Assembly (NCBI GenBank): GCA_029891385.1
Contig: CM057235.1
Span: 10,907,001 to 10,971,000 of the forward strand
Length of the DNA stretch: 64,000 bases
DNA from: Erythroxylum novogranatense
Taxonomy: Eukaryota; Streptophyta; Magnoliopsida; Malpighiales; Erythroxylaceae
Direction of reading: 5' to 3'
Position 1 is the stretch's first letter, and each line of letters starts with the position of its first letter. Shown here piece by piece: positions 11,301-22,278 of the stretch. The notes under the pieces are model-generated. The model was given only the letters and a program-made list of their open reading frames with translations. It was not told where the DNA came from and searched no databases. A program made the translations under genes and the position numbers.

Positions 11301-12340
11301 CTAAAATAAGAACCAAAATTCCATTTAATAACTCGAGCTGAAACAATATTTCCATTCTTAACTTCCATCCAAAATTCCATAGTCGTAGAAACTAATTCAT
11401 AACTTCATCACTTCACAAAACTTGTAGATCTATGTCTCTAGTTCACAACGCCTCAAAAATCACCCCAAAAGGACTTCTGTAGCAAAAGATATGATCAAAA
11501 TACAAAAAATATTACTTGCTGGAAAAACTGGGCTCGCCGCGACGAGGCCCTCTCGTTGCGACGAGCGGCCTGGCACGTCACGGCGTGCGGCCCTTTATCG
11601 CACGTCGCGGCGTGCGGCTCGGCACGTCGTGACGTGTGGCCTTCTGCATGCCACGGCGTGCGGCCTCACGCACGTCGCGACGTGCGGACGGGATCTTCGT
11701 CTCCCGAACCCAGTTTTCGCCATTTTCAACCTTAAAAACCTTCCATTCTTCTACTACAACACATCTAAGCCATAAACCAAGTCATATACTACCATTCTGA
11801 ACTTATTCTAGCACCAAAACCTCAAAAACACAACAACCCATGCAAATATACAAATCTTTTCCATAAACCCTAACTCCAACGATTTCTACTCATACAACCT
11901 ATTCTGGGTTTCCAACCATCTCAAACATAGATAAAAGAGTTAATCTTACCTTAAGGATGCTTGAAATCTGTCGGAAAACACCTGAAACTAACTTCCTCTT
12001 CTTCTCCCTCACTCTGCCGACTCTCTACTTCGTTCTTCTCTTCTATTTTTCTCTTCCTCTTTTCTTCTTTCTTTCTTTTCTTCTTTAATTTCTTAAACCT
12101 ACAAACATAGGCAAGGACTATAATGCCCTCCTATGCTTAGCCTTAAACTTCATAACTCAAGTGCCTTGACCATTTTGCCCTTAAACGTTTTTACTCTTTC
12201 AAACACTTATTCCATGCTAAACTCAAATAAATCCAAATTTTCCACTAATACTTTCAATAAAATCAAACTAGGCCATAAATCATAAATCAAAATAATTCAT
12301 ACTTAGTAACTTCAAGAAAACAAAAATTTGGGGCCCAACA

Positions 12341-12354
12341 TTTGTCCCCTTCTT
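12341..12354 (-). promoter_or_regulatory. Element B polypurine tract
   Basis: The minus strand reads AAGAAGGGGACAAA immediately before the 3' LTR start. This is the expected plus-strand primer for reverse transcription. Confidence 0.85.
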
Positions 12355-12848
12355 AAAAGAAAATTCGTCCTCGAAATTTACCTGAATCGTCGAAAAGACC
12401 TGGATACTTCTCTTTCATAGCGTCTAAGGGCTCCCACGTGGCTTCTTCCACTAAATGGTTCCTCCACAGAACCTTAACTAGCTGAACTGTCTTATTCCTG
12501 AGGACCTTTTCCTTGGTGTCCAATATCTCTACTGGAATTTCCTCGTAACTTAAGTCATCTCTCAATGAATATCTCGAAACTCGAATGACATGAGAAGGAT
12601 CGATCTGTACCTCCTCGATGGAAACATGAAAGGCGTCATGAATGCAGAGACAACTCGTGGTGTAGCGCCAACTTGTAAGCTAGTGGTCCGATTCTCTCAA
12701 GAATCTCATAAGGACCCACATATCTTGGACTCAACTTGCCTTTCTTGCCAAACCTCAATACTCCCTTCCAAGGAGACGTCTTGAGAAACACTTTCTCACC
12801 AACTTCATACTCCATCTCCTTCCGATGAGAATCAGTGTAACTCTTCAT
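12353..12848 (-). pseudogene. Element B integrase C-terminus and chromodomain
   Basis: 12848-12636 carries the integrase C-terminal block: DSHRKEMEYEVGEKVFLK, then GVLRFGKKGKLSPRYVGPYE and ERIGPLAYKLAL. After a frameshift, 12565-12353 encodes a chromodomain-type end (LSYEEIPVEILDTKEKVLRN, VKVLWRNHLVEEATWEP, YPGLFDD). In chromoviruses this domain guides integration, often toward particular chromatin. It ends next to the polypurine tract. The frameshift between about 12636 and 12565 and a stop near 12870 cut it off from integrase. Confidence 0.85.
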
Positions 12849-12872
12849 CCTAACCTGGGCTGCCTTAAGCCG

Positions 12873-13718
12873 CTACTTAACTAGATTGACTTTATCCACA
12901 GTCATCTGAATCAACTCTGGTCCTACCAGTTTCCTCTCTCCTTCTTCATCCCAACATATAGGAGTTATACACCTCCTTCCATACAAAGCCTCATATGGAG
13001 CCATCTGAATGCTTGAATGGTACGAGTTATTGTAAGCAAACTCGACCAATGGCAAATGCTCATCCCATACTCCCTTGAAATCCATCGCACATGCCCTGAG
13101 CATTCCCTCAAGTGTCCGAATGGTCCTCTCAGATTGACCATCCGTCTGAGGGTGAAAAGCTGTACTAAAATGCAGCTTAGTACCTAAGGCTTCCTGCAAG
13201 CTTCCCCAAAATCTCGATGTGAATCGAGGATCCCTGTCAGACACTATAGAATCTGGAATTCCATGCAATCTCACTACCTCATCAATGTACTTCCTGGCTA
13301 GCACATGCAATGAATCAGTCTGCTTGATTGCCAGAAAATGGGCTGACTTCATCAACCGATCCACTATAACCCATATGGCATCGTGCTTCCTACTAGTCTT
13401 AGGCAAACCCATCAGAAAATCCATGGTTACTCTTTGCCACTTCCACTCAGGAATGGACAATGGCCTTAACTTGCCTGAAGGCGCTTGGTGTTCAGCCTTG
13501 ACTTGCTGACACATGAGACACTTACTGGCATACTCTGCTACATCCCTCTTCATGCCCTTCCACCAGAAATGCTCTCTCAAATCTCTATACATCCTGGTGC
13601 TACCCGGGTGCATGGCATAAGGCGCAATGTGTGCCTCATCTAAAATCTCATCCTTAACCTCCTTGCTATCTGGAATACAAAGTCTGTTCCCCACTGTCAT
13701 GAGTCCGTCATCTCTCAC
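12873..13718 (-). pseudogene. Element B integrase, zinc-binding and catalytic core
   Basis: The 281-codon open stretch is almost the whole integrase. The zinc-binding part has His residues at about 30-37 and Cys67/Cys70 (CLMCQQVKAEHQ). The catalytic triad is visible as D100 in VTMDF, D161 in SDRDPRF and E197 in GQSERTI; the 161-197 spacing fits D,D-35-E. The family enzyme inserts element cDNA into host DNA. The frame is open through the core, but a stop near 12870 separates the C-terminus and a break near 13740 separates RNase H. The first ATG is probably internal to the polyprotein. Confidence 0.88.
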
Positions 13719-13743
13719 TACTACCTCCGAAACCTTACCATTC

Positions 13744-14538
13744 TCAATTTCCTCCTAAGCTTGCTCGACTTTGAATCCACGGCTGCAACTCCTTAATCTT
13801 CTCCCTGAGTATAGGCCTTACTCTGAAATTAGCTAGGAGGCAATTTGGTTCCTCCTGCTTCAAGCTTATCTTAAGCTTAGCCATCTCTTCCAATAAAGGA
13901 AGATACACTGTTTGAACGTGAGCAATGGAAGACTTTTTGCTCAAAGCATCTGCCACTACATTCGCTTTGCCTGGATGGTACTCAATCAACAAATCATAAT
14001 CCTTGAGTAACTCAATCCACCTTCTCTGTCTCAAGTTCAACTCCTTCTGGCTCAGTAAATAATTGAGACTCTTGTGATCAGTAAAGATCCTTGTTTGAAC
14101 TCCATAAAGATAATGCCTCCAAATCTTCAAGGCAAAGATCACTGCTGCCAACTCCAAGTCATGAGTCGGGTAATTCAACTCATACTGCTTTAGTTGCCTT
14201 GAAGCATAAGCTATCACCCTGTCTCTCTGCATCAATACACAACCTAGACCCTTCCTTGAGGCATCACTATATACTGTATAGCCCTCATCACTAGAAGGCA
14301 AAATCAGCACTGGAGCACTTGTCAGCCTGTGCTTGAGCTCCTCAAAGCTCTTCTGGCACTCATCGGTCCAGATAAACTTCTGATTCTTCCTCAATAGCTT
14401 GGTCATCGGAGCAGCTATCATGGAGAATCCTTCTACAAACCCCCTGTAGTAACCTGCCAGACCCAGAAAACTTCTCACTTCTGTCGCTGTCTTAGGTGCA
14501 TGCCAATTTACTACTGCTTCAACTTTCCTCGGATCCAC
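13744..14538 (-). pseudogene. Element B RT C-terminus (connection) and RNase H
   Basis: It opens in the RT thumb ([35 protein letters not shown]) and runs through RNase [19 protein letters not shown], then [40 protein letters not shown] and [11 protein letters not shown]. The D, E, D residues of RNase H are in the expected blocks. The upstream stop (VIS*DG, TAG at about 14552) separates it from the RT palm. In the family it copies the element RNA and removes the template strand. Confidence 0.88.
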
Positions 14539-14589
14539 ATGAACACCATCCTACGAAATCACATGTCCAAGGAAAGTCACCTCATGAAG

Positions 14590-15501
14590 CTAAAACTCAC
14601 ACTTGCTGAATTTGGCATAAAGCTCTCTCGCCCTAAGAGTCTGCAATACAATCCTGAGATGCTCCTCATGCTCTTCTTCACTCTTAGAATACACCAGAAT
14701 GTCATCTATAAACACTATGACAAATTGATCCAGAAACTCCTTGAAAACCCTATTCGTGAGATCCATGAAAGCAGCTGGAGCATTGGTCAAGCCGAATGGC
14801 ATAACCAAAAACTCATAATGCCCATAACGGGTCCTGAATGCTGTCTTGCTTACATCAGACTCCTTGATTCTGAGCTGATGATAGCCTGACTTGAGATCAA
14901 TCTTCGAAAAGACTCATGCTCCCTGCAGCTGATCAAACAGATCATCTATCCGTGGCAAAGGATACTTGTTCTTAATTTTCACCTTGTTAAGCCTCCGATA
15001 GTCAATGCACATACGCCATGATCCATTCTTCTTCTTGACAAACAAAACCGGCGCTCCCCAAGGAGACGAACTCGGCCTGACATACCCCTTCTCTAACATT
15101 TCCTCCAACTGTTCCTTAAGCTCCCTCAACTCAGCTGGAGCCATCCTATAAGGCGGAATAGAAATAGGCGTGGTTTTGGGAATCAAGTCAATGGCAAACT
15201 TGATCTCCCTCATCGGCGACAAACCTGGTAACTCATATGGGAAAACCTCTGGAAACTCCCTCACAACCGAGAAATCCTCTAACTTCCCTTCATGCACATC
15301 GGCATCTACAATATGCGCCAAGAAAGCTTCACATCCCTGGCCCATCATCCTTTCAGCCAACATAGCTGAAATCAATCTTGATGATGGTGTCTTCCTATCC
15401 CCTCTAAAGATCACCTTCTCACCATTACCCAAATCAAACTCTACCTCTTTCTGACCACAATCTAGCTTGGCCAGATGCTTCTCCATAGTATCCATCCCCA
15501 A
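14590..15501 (-). pseudogene. Element B protease end and reverse transcriptase palm
   Basis: 15501-14914 starts at the protease flap region ([11 protein letters not shown]), passes a linker and enters RT at [16 protein letters not shown], with [13 protein letters not shown] and [15 protein letters not shown] stop follows QGA near 14911. 14808-14590 resumes with [16 protein letters not shown] and the catalytic FIDDILVYS block, ending at a stop after KCEF. In A the same position is Trp, so this stop is a TGG to TAG change. The RT active site uses FIDD instead of YVDD, which is normal for gypsy. Confidence 0.87.
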
Positions 15502-15513
15502 AATAACATCTAA

Positions 15514-15732
15514 TCATCTAAGGTCTAGCGGTAGTAAGTCCACTACCAATCTAGCACCATCAATGAAGAGCTCACACTGCTCATACACCTGACTGATCAC
15601 CACATTCCTCCCTAGAGGAGTACTAACAAGCAAAGGCCTATCCAAAGGCACAGAACTCACACCATGCAATGCTATGCTCGTAGAAACAAAAGAGTGCGTG
15701 GAACCAGAATCAATCAAAACAAATCTTCTCAA
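15514..15732 (-). pseudogene. Element B aspartic protease fragment
   Basis: It contains the aspartic-protease active-site block VLIDSGSTHSFV and downstream PLLVSTPLGRNVVIS and GARLVVDLLPLDLR. In the family this enzyme cuts the gag-pol polyprotein. An in-frame TGA near 15512 splits it from the following VILGMD block. It lies between gag (ending 15879) and RT. Confidence 0.85.
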
Positions 15733-15878
15733 TCAAATAATCGAGCCATACCCGACAACCTCAGGTGCATCTGCAGCTTCCTCCCTGGTCATGGCAAACA
15801 CTCTTGTCAGCGCCTGACCCCTTGGCCTTCCTGGAGGAACAGTCTTCCTTGCAGTCCCAAAGCTGCCTACCTCGATGG

Positions 15879-17060
15879 TTAGTGCAGTTTCCCTTGTCTC
15901 TGCACGCTAGGAGCTGGCTGTGACCCCTCTTGTCTCGGTGCCTGTGGACAATGCTTGGCTATATGTCCCTTCTCTCCGCATCTGAAACAAACTCCAAGTG
16001 ACCTGAGGCACTCTCTCTGATGATGTTTCCCACACTGGTCATATAAGGGATAGTTGAACCAGCTTCTTCCTGCACTACTGGCACCTCCCACATTAGAGGC
16101 TTGCCCTGAAACAGCCCTTACATGCTTGTTCTTGGTAGCCCCACTGCTACCTACTTCACTCTGACTGTGAGTACTCCTCGTGCTCCTCTCAGGAAATGGA
16201 GCACTAGTACCCTTCCTGAAAGTCTGCTCTCTGTTCTTCCTCTTCTTGTTCGCTTCATTTCTGAAATTCTCCAGCTTCTTAGCCTGGAGAGTAGCATCCA
16301 CCAACTGCTGGTAGTCACAGAAATTATGAATCAGGACTTTCTCCCTGATCCCCAAATGAAGACCTCCCTCAAACTTGCGGCACTTATCTTCCTCTGTTGC
16401 CACAATGTTAGCTGCATACCGGGAAAGCTGTGTGAACTTCAGCTCATACTCGCTCATACTCATGTCCCTCTGCATAAGATTCAGGAATTCCCTAGCCTTA
16501 TCCTGCATATACACTCTGGATAGGTACTTCTTTCTGAACACTTCTACAAAGTCCCTCCATGTCAGCACCGAAGGAACAACCTGACTGTGAGGCACTGACT
16601 CCCACCAATGCAGTGCATCTCCCTGCAACAAACTAACTACATAATCTAGATTATCCTCATCTGAGCATCTGATCTGGACTAGAACCCTCTCGGTCTTCTT
16701 CAACCAGGCTTCAGCCTCTTCTAGATTAGTAGTCCCACTGAAATCCACAGCCCCAAACTTCCGGAGCTTATCATACTGCCCACACCTGTCTACTGGAGCT
16801 TGCATCGGCATCTGAGATCTTTGTCCCATGACATACGTAAAAGCCTGAGCAAAGGCTTGAAAGAAACTCGGATCTACGGGAGTTCCCTGAGGCATAGGAG
16901 GAGACGGTGGAGGCACTTCTTGTTGCAAACTAGGTGCCTCTGAAATCGGAACAGAATGTGTCCCGGCATCCTGAGGAACATGGGATTCATCCGTACTCCC
17001 CTGACAAGAATGAGACCGAGTCATAGCTCCCCGAGTCCTCCTTCGAGGTGGCATGTTCAC
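15879..17060 (-). CDS. Element B gag polyprotein
   Basis: 393 codons open from ATG at 17060; the third residue is a second Met, which matches the A start better. The N-terminal 90 residues are low-complexity and Pro/Gln-rich. The capsid-like retrotransposon gag domain spans about 95-265 (YDKLRKFGAVDFSGTTNLEE, WWESVPHSQVV, SRYAANIVATEEDKC). A basic linker follows (RNEANKKRKNREQTF), then a zinc knuckle CFRCGEKGHIAKHC at about 358-371. The family protein assembles the cytoplasmic particle and packages RNA. This is the best preserved long frame of B. It ends at about 15879, before a frame change into protease. Confidence 0.88.
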   Translation of the reverse strand: MNMPPRRRTRGAMTRSHSCQGSTDESHVPQDAGTHSVPISEAPSLQQEVPPPSPPMPQGTPVDPSFFQAFAQAFTYVMGQRSQMPMQAPVDRCGQYDKLRKFGAVDFSGTTNLEEAEAWLKKTERVLVQIRCSDEDNLDYVVSLLQGDALHWWESVPHSQVVPSVLTWRDFVEVFRKKYLSRVYMQDKAREFLNLMQRDMSMSEYELKFTQLSRYAANIVATEEDKCRKFEGGLHLGIREKVLIHNFCDYQQLVDATLQAKKLENFRNEANKKRKNREQTFRKGTSAPFPERSTRSTHSQSEVGSSGATKNKHVRAVSGQASNVGGASSAGRSWFNYPLYDQCGKHHQRECLRSLGVCFRCGEKGHIAKHCPQAPRQEGSQPAPSVQRQGKLH

Positions 17061-17201
17061 TCCTTGAATAGAAAACCATTGAAAACTTTAGTTCAAGTAC
17101 GACAAATTTTCAAAGTATGCAAAAACAGTTCTAATCGTGTAAAACAATGCAAGTAATTTCTTGAAAGCAATGTCATGCAACCCTAGATCAAAAACCTAGG
17201 C

Positions 17202-17213
17202 GCTCTGATACCA
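17202..17213 (-). promoter_or_regulatory. Element B primer-binding site (initiator Met tRNA)
   Basis: The minus strand reads TGGTATCAGAGC, exactly the plant initiator-Met primer site core, five bases inside the LTR edge at 17219. Confidence 0.92.
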
Positions 17214-17218
17214 CAACA

Positions 17219-19591
17219 TGTTGGACCCCGCTGCCGGAGCCCAACATCGGATATGAGGCGTGATCTTTATCATCGTGGAATGAAACACATAAGTAAACAA
17301 TCTCGGAAAATGACCCTCGGAGACTTAATGGGCCCATATGAAACCTGCTAATTATACATTTAAGAAAAAGACCCGCGGAAGAGTAATGGGCCTACTGGAA
17401 AATATACTTGAAGCCTGCTTTCATATGATTTAATAAACAAGGCTAAACATGTAAATTAAACGGTTGAGAAAGGAGACCATCGGAAGTTCAATGGACCCAT
17501 CGTGAAACTTTCATGCTTTAAAACAAACATATCTATAATTCATGCTCCAAAAGATGAGTTTCATAAAGCTTTACGAAGATCTCAAAACAAATTACAACTT
17601 TGAATTCAAGAGCCAAAAATATAAAACACTCTTGAACCAATGATACTTGAAATGAAACTAAAGTCTTGACTTCCAAAAATATAACATTTATAAATAAACG
17701 TAACAAAATGAAACTGGAGTGCTGCCGTACTCGTGACTCACTCGATCTCTTGCTCGTCACCTGAATGGGGAAGATTAGAGGGGGTGAGCTATAAAGCTCG
17801 TGAGAACATATTTATAATATAGCAATAAACAAAAGTATTCAAAAATAACTCATTGTCGTGGTACTTGTTGAAATCATAATACTTGAGCATGTATGATTCA
17901 TAGCTTGAAAATGTTTAATTCTTGAACAATTCATGATGCATGTCAAAAAACAAATCATAAACCCATAACATAACATAATGGTTTGGGTTGTCCACAGTTA
18001 AATGACGTCTTACACATGCCATCGAAATGTTGATGTGTAGACATAGTTTCGTGAGGGAATCCTTGTGAGAAACCCTGTGCCACACTCGGGCAGGCGAGAG
18101 AAGCCTTTTTGTGAGTCAATGTGCACTTGACTATTCGTGAGGGACACCACAAACCCACATAATTATGCATGATTCGTATTCTTGTAAACTTGTTTGCCAA
18201 ACTGGCACTTGCTTGTAAACTTGCTTGTATTCTTGCTTGTAAACTTGCTTGTCATGTATTTCGTAAAACTTGAATTCATGTATTTGTATTCGTGAAAGGA
18301 GAACACTCCTTTGTGAAAATCTTGATATTAATCATGAATGCCAATCACATAGCAGAATATAGTCATTCATAATAGTATGTCATGCAATCGTGGATGATGC
18401 AATGTAAATGCATTAGATCTTGCTTGATTTTAACTAAACAATGAGTAACTTATATACTTTATTATAAACATGAACCCACCTGATTTCCTTGCTTGTTCTT
18501 GCCTAGGAATGAGTTTCCTCTTGATCCTCTTGATCCTCTTGCCTCTCTTGTTCTCCTAAAATAAGAACCAAAATTCCATTTAATAACTCGAGCTGAAACA
18601 ATATTTCCATTCTTAACTTCCATCCAAAATTCCATAGTCGTAGAAACTAATTCATAACTTCATCACTTCACAAAACTTGTATATCTATGTCTCTAGTTCA
18701 CAACGCCTCAAAATCACCCCAAAAGGACTTACAGCAAAGATATGATCAAAATCTGAAAATATCACTTCTTTGGAAAAAGCTGGGCTCGCCATGACGAGGC
18801 CGCTAGTTCTGACGAATGGCTGGCACGCCATGACGTCTTGACCCTCTATGGCACGTCGCGGCGTGCGGCTTGGCACGTCGCGACGTGTGACCTTCTGCAC
18901 GCCGCGGCGTGCAGCCTCACGCACGTCGCGACGTGCGGACGGGAGCTTCGTCTCTCGAACCCAGTTTCTGCCATTTTCAACCTTAAAAACCTTCCATTCT
19001 TCTACTACAACACATCTAAGTCATAAACCAAGTCATATACTACCATTCTGAACTTATTCTAGCACCAAAACCTCAAAAACACAACAACCCATGCAAATCT
19101 ACAAATCTTTTCCATAAACCCTAACTCTAACGATTTCTACTCATACAACCTATTCTGGGTTTCCAACCATCTCAAACATAGATAAAAGAGTTAATCTTAC
19201 CTTAAGGATGCTTGAAATCTGTCGAAAAACGCCTTAAACTAACTTCCTCTTCTTCTCCCTCACTCTGCCGACTCTCTTCTTCGTTCTTCTCTTCTATTTT
19301 TCTCTTCCTCTTTTCTTCTTTCTTTCTTTTCTTCTTTAATTTCTTAAACCTACAAACATAGGCAAGGACTATAATGCCCTCCTATGCTTAGCCTTAAACT
19401 TCATAACTCAAGTGCCTTGACCATTTTGCCCTTAAACGTTTTTACTCTTTCAAACACTTATTCCATGCTAAACTCAAATAAATCCAAATTTTCCACTAAT
19501 ACTTTCAATAAAATCAAACTAGGCCATAAATCATAAATCAAAATAATTCATACTTAGTAACTTCAAGAAAACAAAAATTTGGGGCCCAACA
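17219..19591 (-). repeat. Element B 5' LTR
   Basis: 2373 bp, with the same ends as the 3' LTR. Predicted donor AAG|GTAAGA (intron from 19200), acceptor ending 18556, mini-exon, donor GTGGGT (intron from 18479) and acceptor ATTCAG|GTGACG at 17761. The GC-rich tract is at about 18785-18945 in intron 1. The second predicted intron is 719 nt. Confidence 0.95.
18480..18555 (-). other. Predicted LTR mini-exon in B 5' LTR (76 nt)
   Basis: An ATTTTAG acceptor (18556) and an AATCAG|GTGGGT donor (18479) bound 76 bases. Intron 1 is 18556-19200 (645 nt) and intron 2 is 17761-18479 (719 nt). Because this is the 5' LTR of an otherwise complete element, it is the most testable copy on the minus strand. Confidence 0.55.
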
Positions 19592-19688
19592 CATAACGTG
19601 CATAGTACAGCATTCATTTAAGACATAAGCATTTCTGATTATTGAAATTGATATAATTAGTGATATTCGAATATTCTGATTATTATAG

Positions 19689-19756
19689 AGGCTCAAGTGG
19701 AGCGTCGATCCTCTGACGCAGCTGAGACTTCCCGACAGTAGCTCGGAAGTTTAGAG
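19689..19756 (+). other. Predicted LTR mini-exon in C 5' LTR (68 nt)
   Basis: Acceptor TTATTATAG ends at 19688 and donor AG|GTGAGT starts at 19757. The next acceptor ends at 20343 (587-nt intron). Intron 1 starts at 9104 and now contains all of B. Confidence 0.5.
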
Positions 19757-19965
19757 GTGAGTAACCTAGTTGGTTTCTCAATCTCTGATGTGTCATATGC
19801 TTTGTGTGAATGATTTGTGATTATGAGTAAGTGATTTGTATGAGATATGTTATTGTGAATTGTGAACGCAGGCTAGGCATGAATAGAAATCAGTAACTGA
19901 TAGTTATGGCTGGAGCATATTTTGATCTGATCGGAGCTATAAGCTCATCTATTGTGAAAAGGGAA

Positions 19966-20037
19966 TAGTGCATACCCAGAGGGCTCTCCTATTCCTAGTG
20001 CGCGTGGGCAGTAGTGCATACCCAGAGGGCTCTCCTA
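19966..20037 (+). repeat. 26-bp direct repeat in C LTR
   Basis: Two identical 26-bp copies at 19966-19991 and 20012-20037, each containing CATACCCAGAGGGCTCTCC. The same pair is at 30507-30532 and 30553-30578 in the 3' LTR. Confidence 0.85.
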
Positions 20038-20731
20038 CCCCCGAAAACGCGATTTTTGTGTAATGTGTGATGTGCCCAGAAATGGGATAATTCTAACGCC
20101 CAGTCACAACGCTAAAATGAAATGGAAATCATTATGCATTCAGTCTGCGATTGTGCTGTGGATTTGATATAGGATTAAATGCAAATGTGTGATCATGGTT
20201 TTATGAACTTATGAATTATGATTCTGAATATGATACTGTGTTTTGTTGTACGCAATTTTGCGTAATGCATGAATTGAGTAAACCATTGATGATGGTTACT
20301 CATTGAGTTTGCAAACTCACCCAAAATTGTAACTATTTTTCAGGACAGCGATAGTGCGACTCCTAGCTCCAGATTTTGAGACTTTTCCTGCTGTGTGAGT
20401 GCCGGCGAGAGGAGCATGGCCCACAGGTCAGTCAGCTGGGGATCCTTTGGGATATGTTGGGGATGACCTAGTTAGGACTTGTTATGGTTTATTTTGGTTC
20501 TGTACAGTTATAATCATGACAGAAGTATGTACTTATGGTTTTTTAGAAATGAAATGAAGGATATCTTTTGGTTTCAAAGTTTAGTGAAATTGGTATTACT
20601 GCTTTATTATTGTGATGCCATGAGATTTATAGAATTGATCGTATCGTAGTGCACCCTCGTCGTAGGGTATGTATCGGTACAACCTACGGACGTCCCGGTG
20701 TATACTCTACGGTAAGGGGGCGCTACATTGG

Positions 20732-20743
20732 TGGTATCAGAGC
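20732..20743 (+). promoter_or_regulatory. Element C primer-binding site (initiator Met tRNA)
   Basis: TGGTATCAGAGC starts four bases after the LTR end at 20727. Confidence 0.92.
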
Positions 20744-20849
20744 ATGGTTTGACATCTTTTAGGCATAGAGTATCTTAGGCTTGAATTTCGTAAAAAAAGC
20801 AAAAAATTGATCGAAATTGTGATTTTGTTGTAGGTCATCCGTCTTTGGT

Positions 20850-21156
20850 GATCAGGTAGATCACTCAGCTGACCAAGGATCAGTCGGAGCGAGTAGGGAG
20901 TCTTCTGTGCCTTTGTATGAGGAGCAACCTCCTATAGTTCCCATGAGACGGGAGCGGAGGTATGACCGTCTGCTTGCAAGGGGTGGGATTTTATGGCGCC
21001 TGAGATCCTACCGAAATTTGAAGGTTGGTTGGAAGGACCGAGCGGGTCTAGATCGAGATGGATTACGGCCCGATGGCGCTTTGACTATCTTTGTCTCGTT
21101 GCTTGAGGTCCAGTAGATCGATGGTGGAAGACTGTCCGGTAGTTCCACGGACCACA
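20850..21156 (+). pseudogene. Element C gag, N-terminal part, interrupted by S2
   Basis: Degraded coding sequence in mixed frames between the primer site and S2. Short blocks resemble chromovirus gag just before the conserved LTWADF block, which appears on the other side of S2 at about 24270: PEILPKFEGWLEG-like words, then RWWKTV-like words. Several frameshifts prevent a continuous reading. The assignment rests mainly on position and on the match across S2. Confidence 0.55.
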
Positions 21157-21661
21157 TGTAAACATCCGTTCTTGTCGATAAGGGTATTATGGTATCTTGG
21201 GGTGATGATAGGTCATCTTGTATTTACCGATCGAGCATGCTCTCGGCCTCTAATTATAGAGAACAGTTCTCTGCATATGCATAGTCATTTATTCATAGTA
21301 CATGCATTTATGATTTTTCGTATTTCATTGTGAATTGGAATTGGTGAATTGGTGGTATGTGAATTGATCGACTTGTGGTATTTGGAAATATGATTGAGTG
21401 AGAAATTAGGAGTTCTTGGGTTCAAATGACTGATTTAGAAGCTGTTTGCAGTGATTGGAAATTTATAGAGCTTATAGAAAATTTTCGAAATTAGGAGAAA
21501 ATGCGGAATCGAAAATTTTGGGTGACAAACCGATTGACCATATATTCTTGAAAGAACTGTCCAATGGTAATGGAAAAAAACTAGAAGTTCTTGATAGGAA
21601 ATAAATATGTTGAGCCATGGAAAATTTGAGGTGAAAATTGGGTGATTACGAGACTTAAGCC

Positions 21662-21669
21662 TATAAATA
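21662..21669 (+). promoter_or_regulatory. TATA box in S2
   Basis: TATAAATA in the context CCTATAAATAG, about 500 bp into the LTR and about 250 bp before the first predicted donor, the same layout as C. Confidence 0.6.
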
Positions 21670-22041
21670 GTAGGGTTGGAAATTGGGGAAAAAAAATAAC
21701 CTAAGGCATTATCGTTTCTTCTTCTTCTCTCCTTGACGGTGATCTTGATTCCTCCATAGGTGAGGATTCTTTGATCTTTCTCTATGGTTTTCATCTCATT
21801 CGCTAAGCTAACTGATTTATTGTGATTGATGAAGGATTGAGAGGTTTGAGAGTGTTAATCGGTGATTGGGGAAGATTTTAGGGTTTACGGAAGTTGTGGA
21901 TCGATTCATCGATTGGTATGTTTTATTGGCTTTAATGTTGTTATTCTTGGTTATTTGGCGGTTATGGCATTTATGGGGTTAGATTGAGTGGTTAGGGTGT
22001 TTAATGGAGGTTATTAATAGCTCTAATGGCGGAAAATCGTT

Positions 22042-22278
22042 CGGAGAAGACGATCGGTCTTCGCGCGTCGCGACGAGCATAGAAGTGGTAGGGCTTCGTC
22101 ATGACGAATAAATTAATTTAAATAAATGTGTTAGTCGCGAGCTTGTGTAGACGACGACGAGTGGAAAATTGGTGCGTCATGGCGAGCCTTTGGCGTCTTG
22201 CCGCGTAGCCGAATCAGGAGTGTTAGCCGCGGCGAACGATCATTATCTTCGCAATGAAGGGCGTGGTCGCGACGAGGA
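22042..22278 (+). repeat. GC-rich CGCGACG tract in S2
   Basis: Repeated CGTCGCGACGAG-like words with decayed variants (GTCATGACGA, GTCGCGAG), inside predicted intron 1 as in C and D. Confidence 0.7.

Larger units (their letters stand above)
9959..12340 (-). repeat. Element B 3' LTR
   Basis: 2382 bp. In element sense it starts TGTTGGGCCCC at 12340 and ends GGGGTCCAACA at 9959. It contains predicted donor AAG|GTAAGA (intron from 11949 downward), a GC-rich tract at 11530-11700, an acceptor at 11301, a mini-exon, donor GTGGGT at 11224 and the hairpin GAGCTATAAAGCTC near 10530. The second acceptor near 10500 reads ATTCGG rather than the ATTCAG of the 5' LTR. Confidence 0.95.
9959..19591 (-). mobile_element. 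Element B: full-length Ty3/gypsy chromodomain retrotransposon, target duplication CATAA
   Basis: Minus-strand element of 9633 bp. LTR copies lie at 9959-12340 and 17219-19591, both with TGTTGG/CCAACA ends. CATAA is present at 9954-9958 and 19592-19596. The flanks rejoin into C LTR sequence matching 30121-30150 of the 3' LTR. The primer site is at 17202-17213 and the polypurine tract at 12341-12354. The order is gag, protease, RT, RNase H, integrase, chromodomain. The LTR copies are nearly identical over long stretches, so the insertion is young relative to its host C. A handful of stops and frameshifts break pol. Confidence 0.97.
19597..20727 (+). repeat. Element C 5' LTR, right part
   Basis: Continues the C LTR after B and its CATAA duplication, aligned to 30136-31252 of the 3' LTR. 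It ends GGGGGCGCTACA at 20727. It holds the mini-exon 19689-19756, donor GTGAGT at 19757, a 26-bp direct repeat, the hairpin at about 20278-20322 and a TTTTTCAG acceptor ending 20343. Confidence 0.92.

Noticed and set aside
16122..16523. 133-codon plus-strand open frame
   Set aside because: Antisense shadow of B gag.
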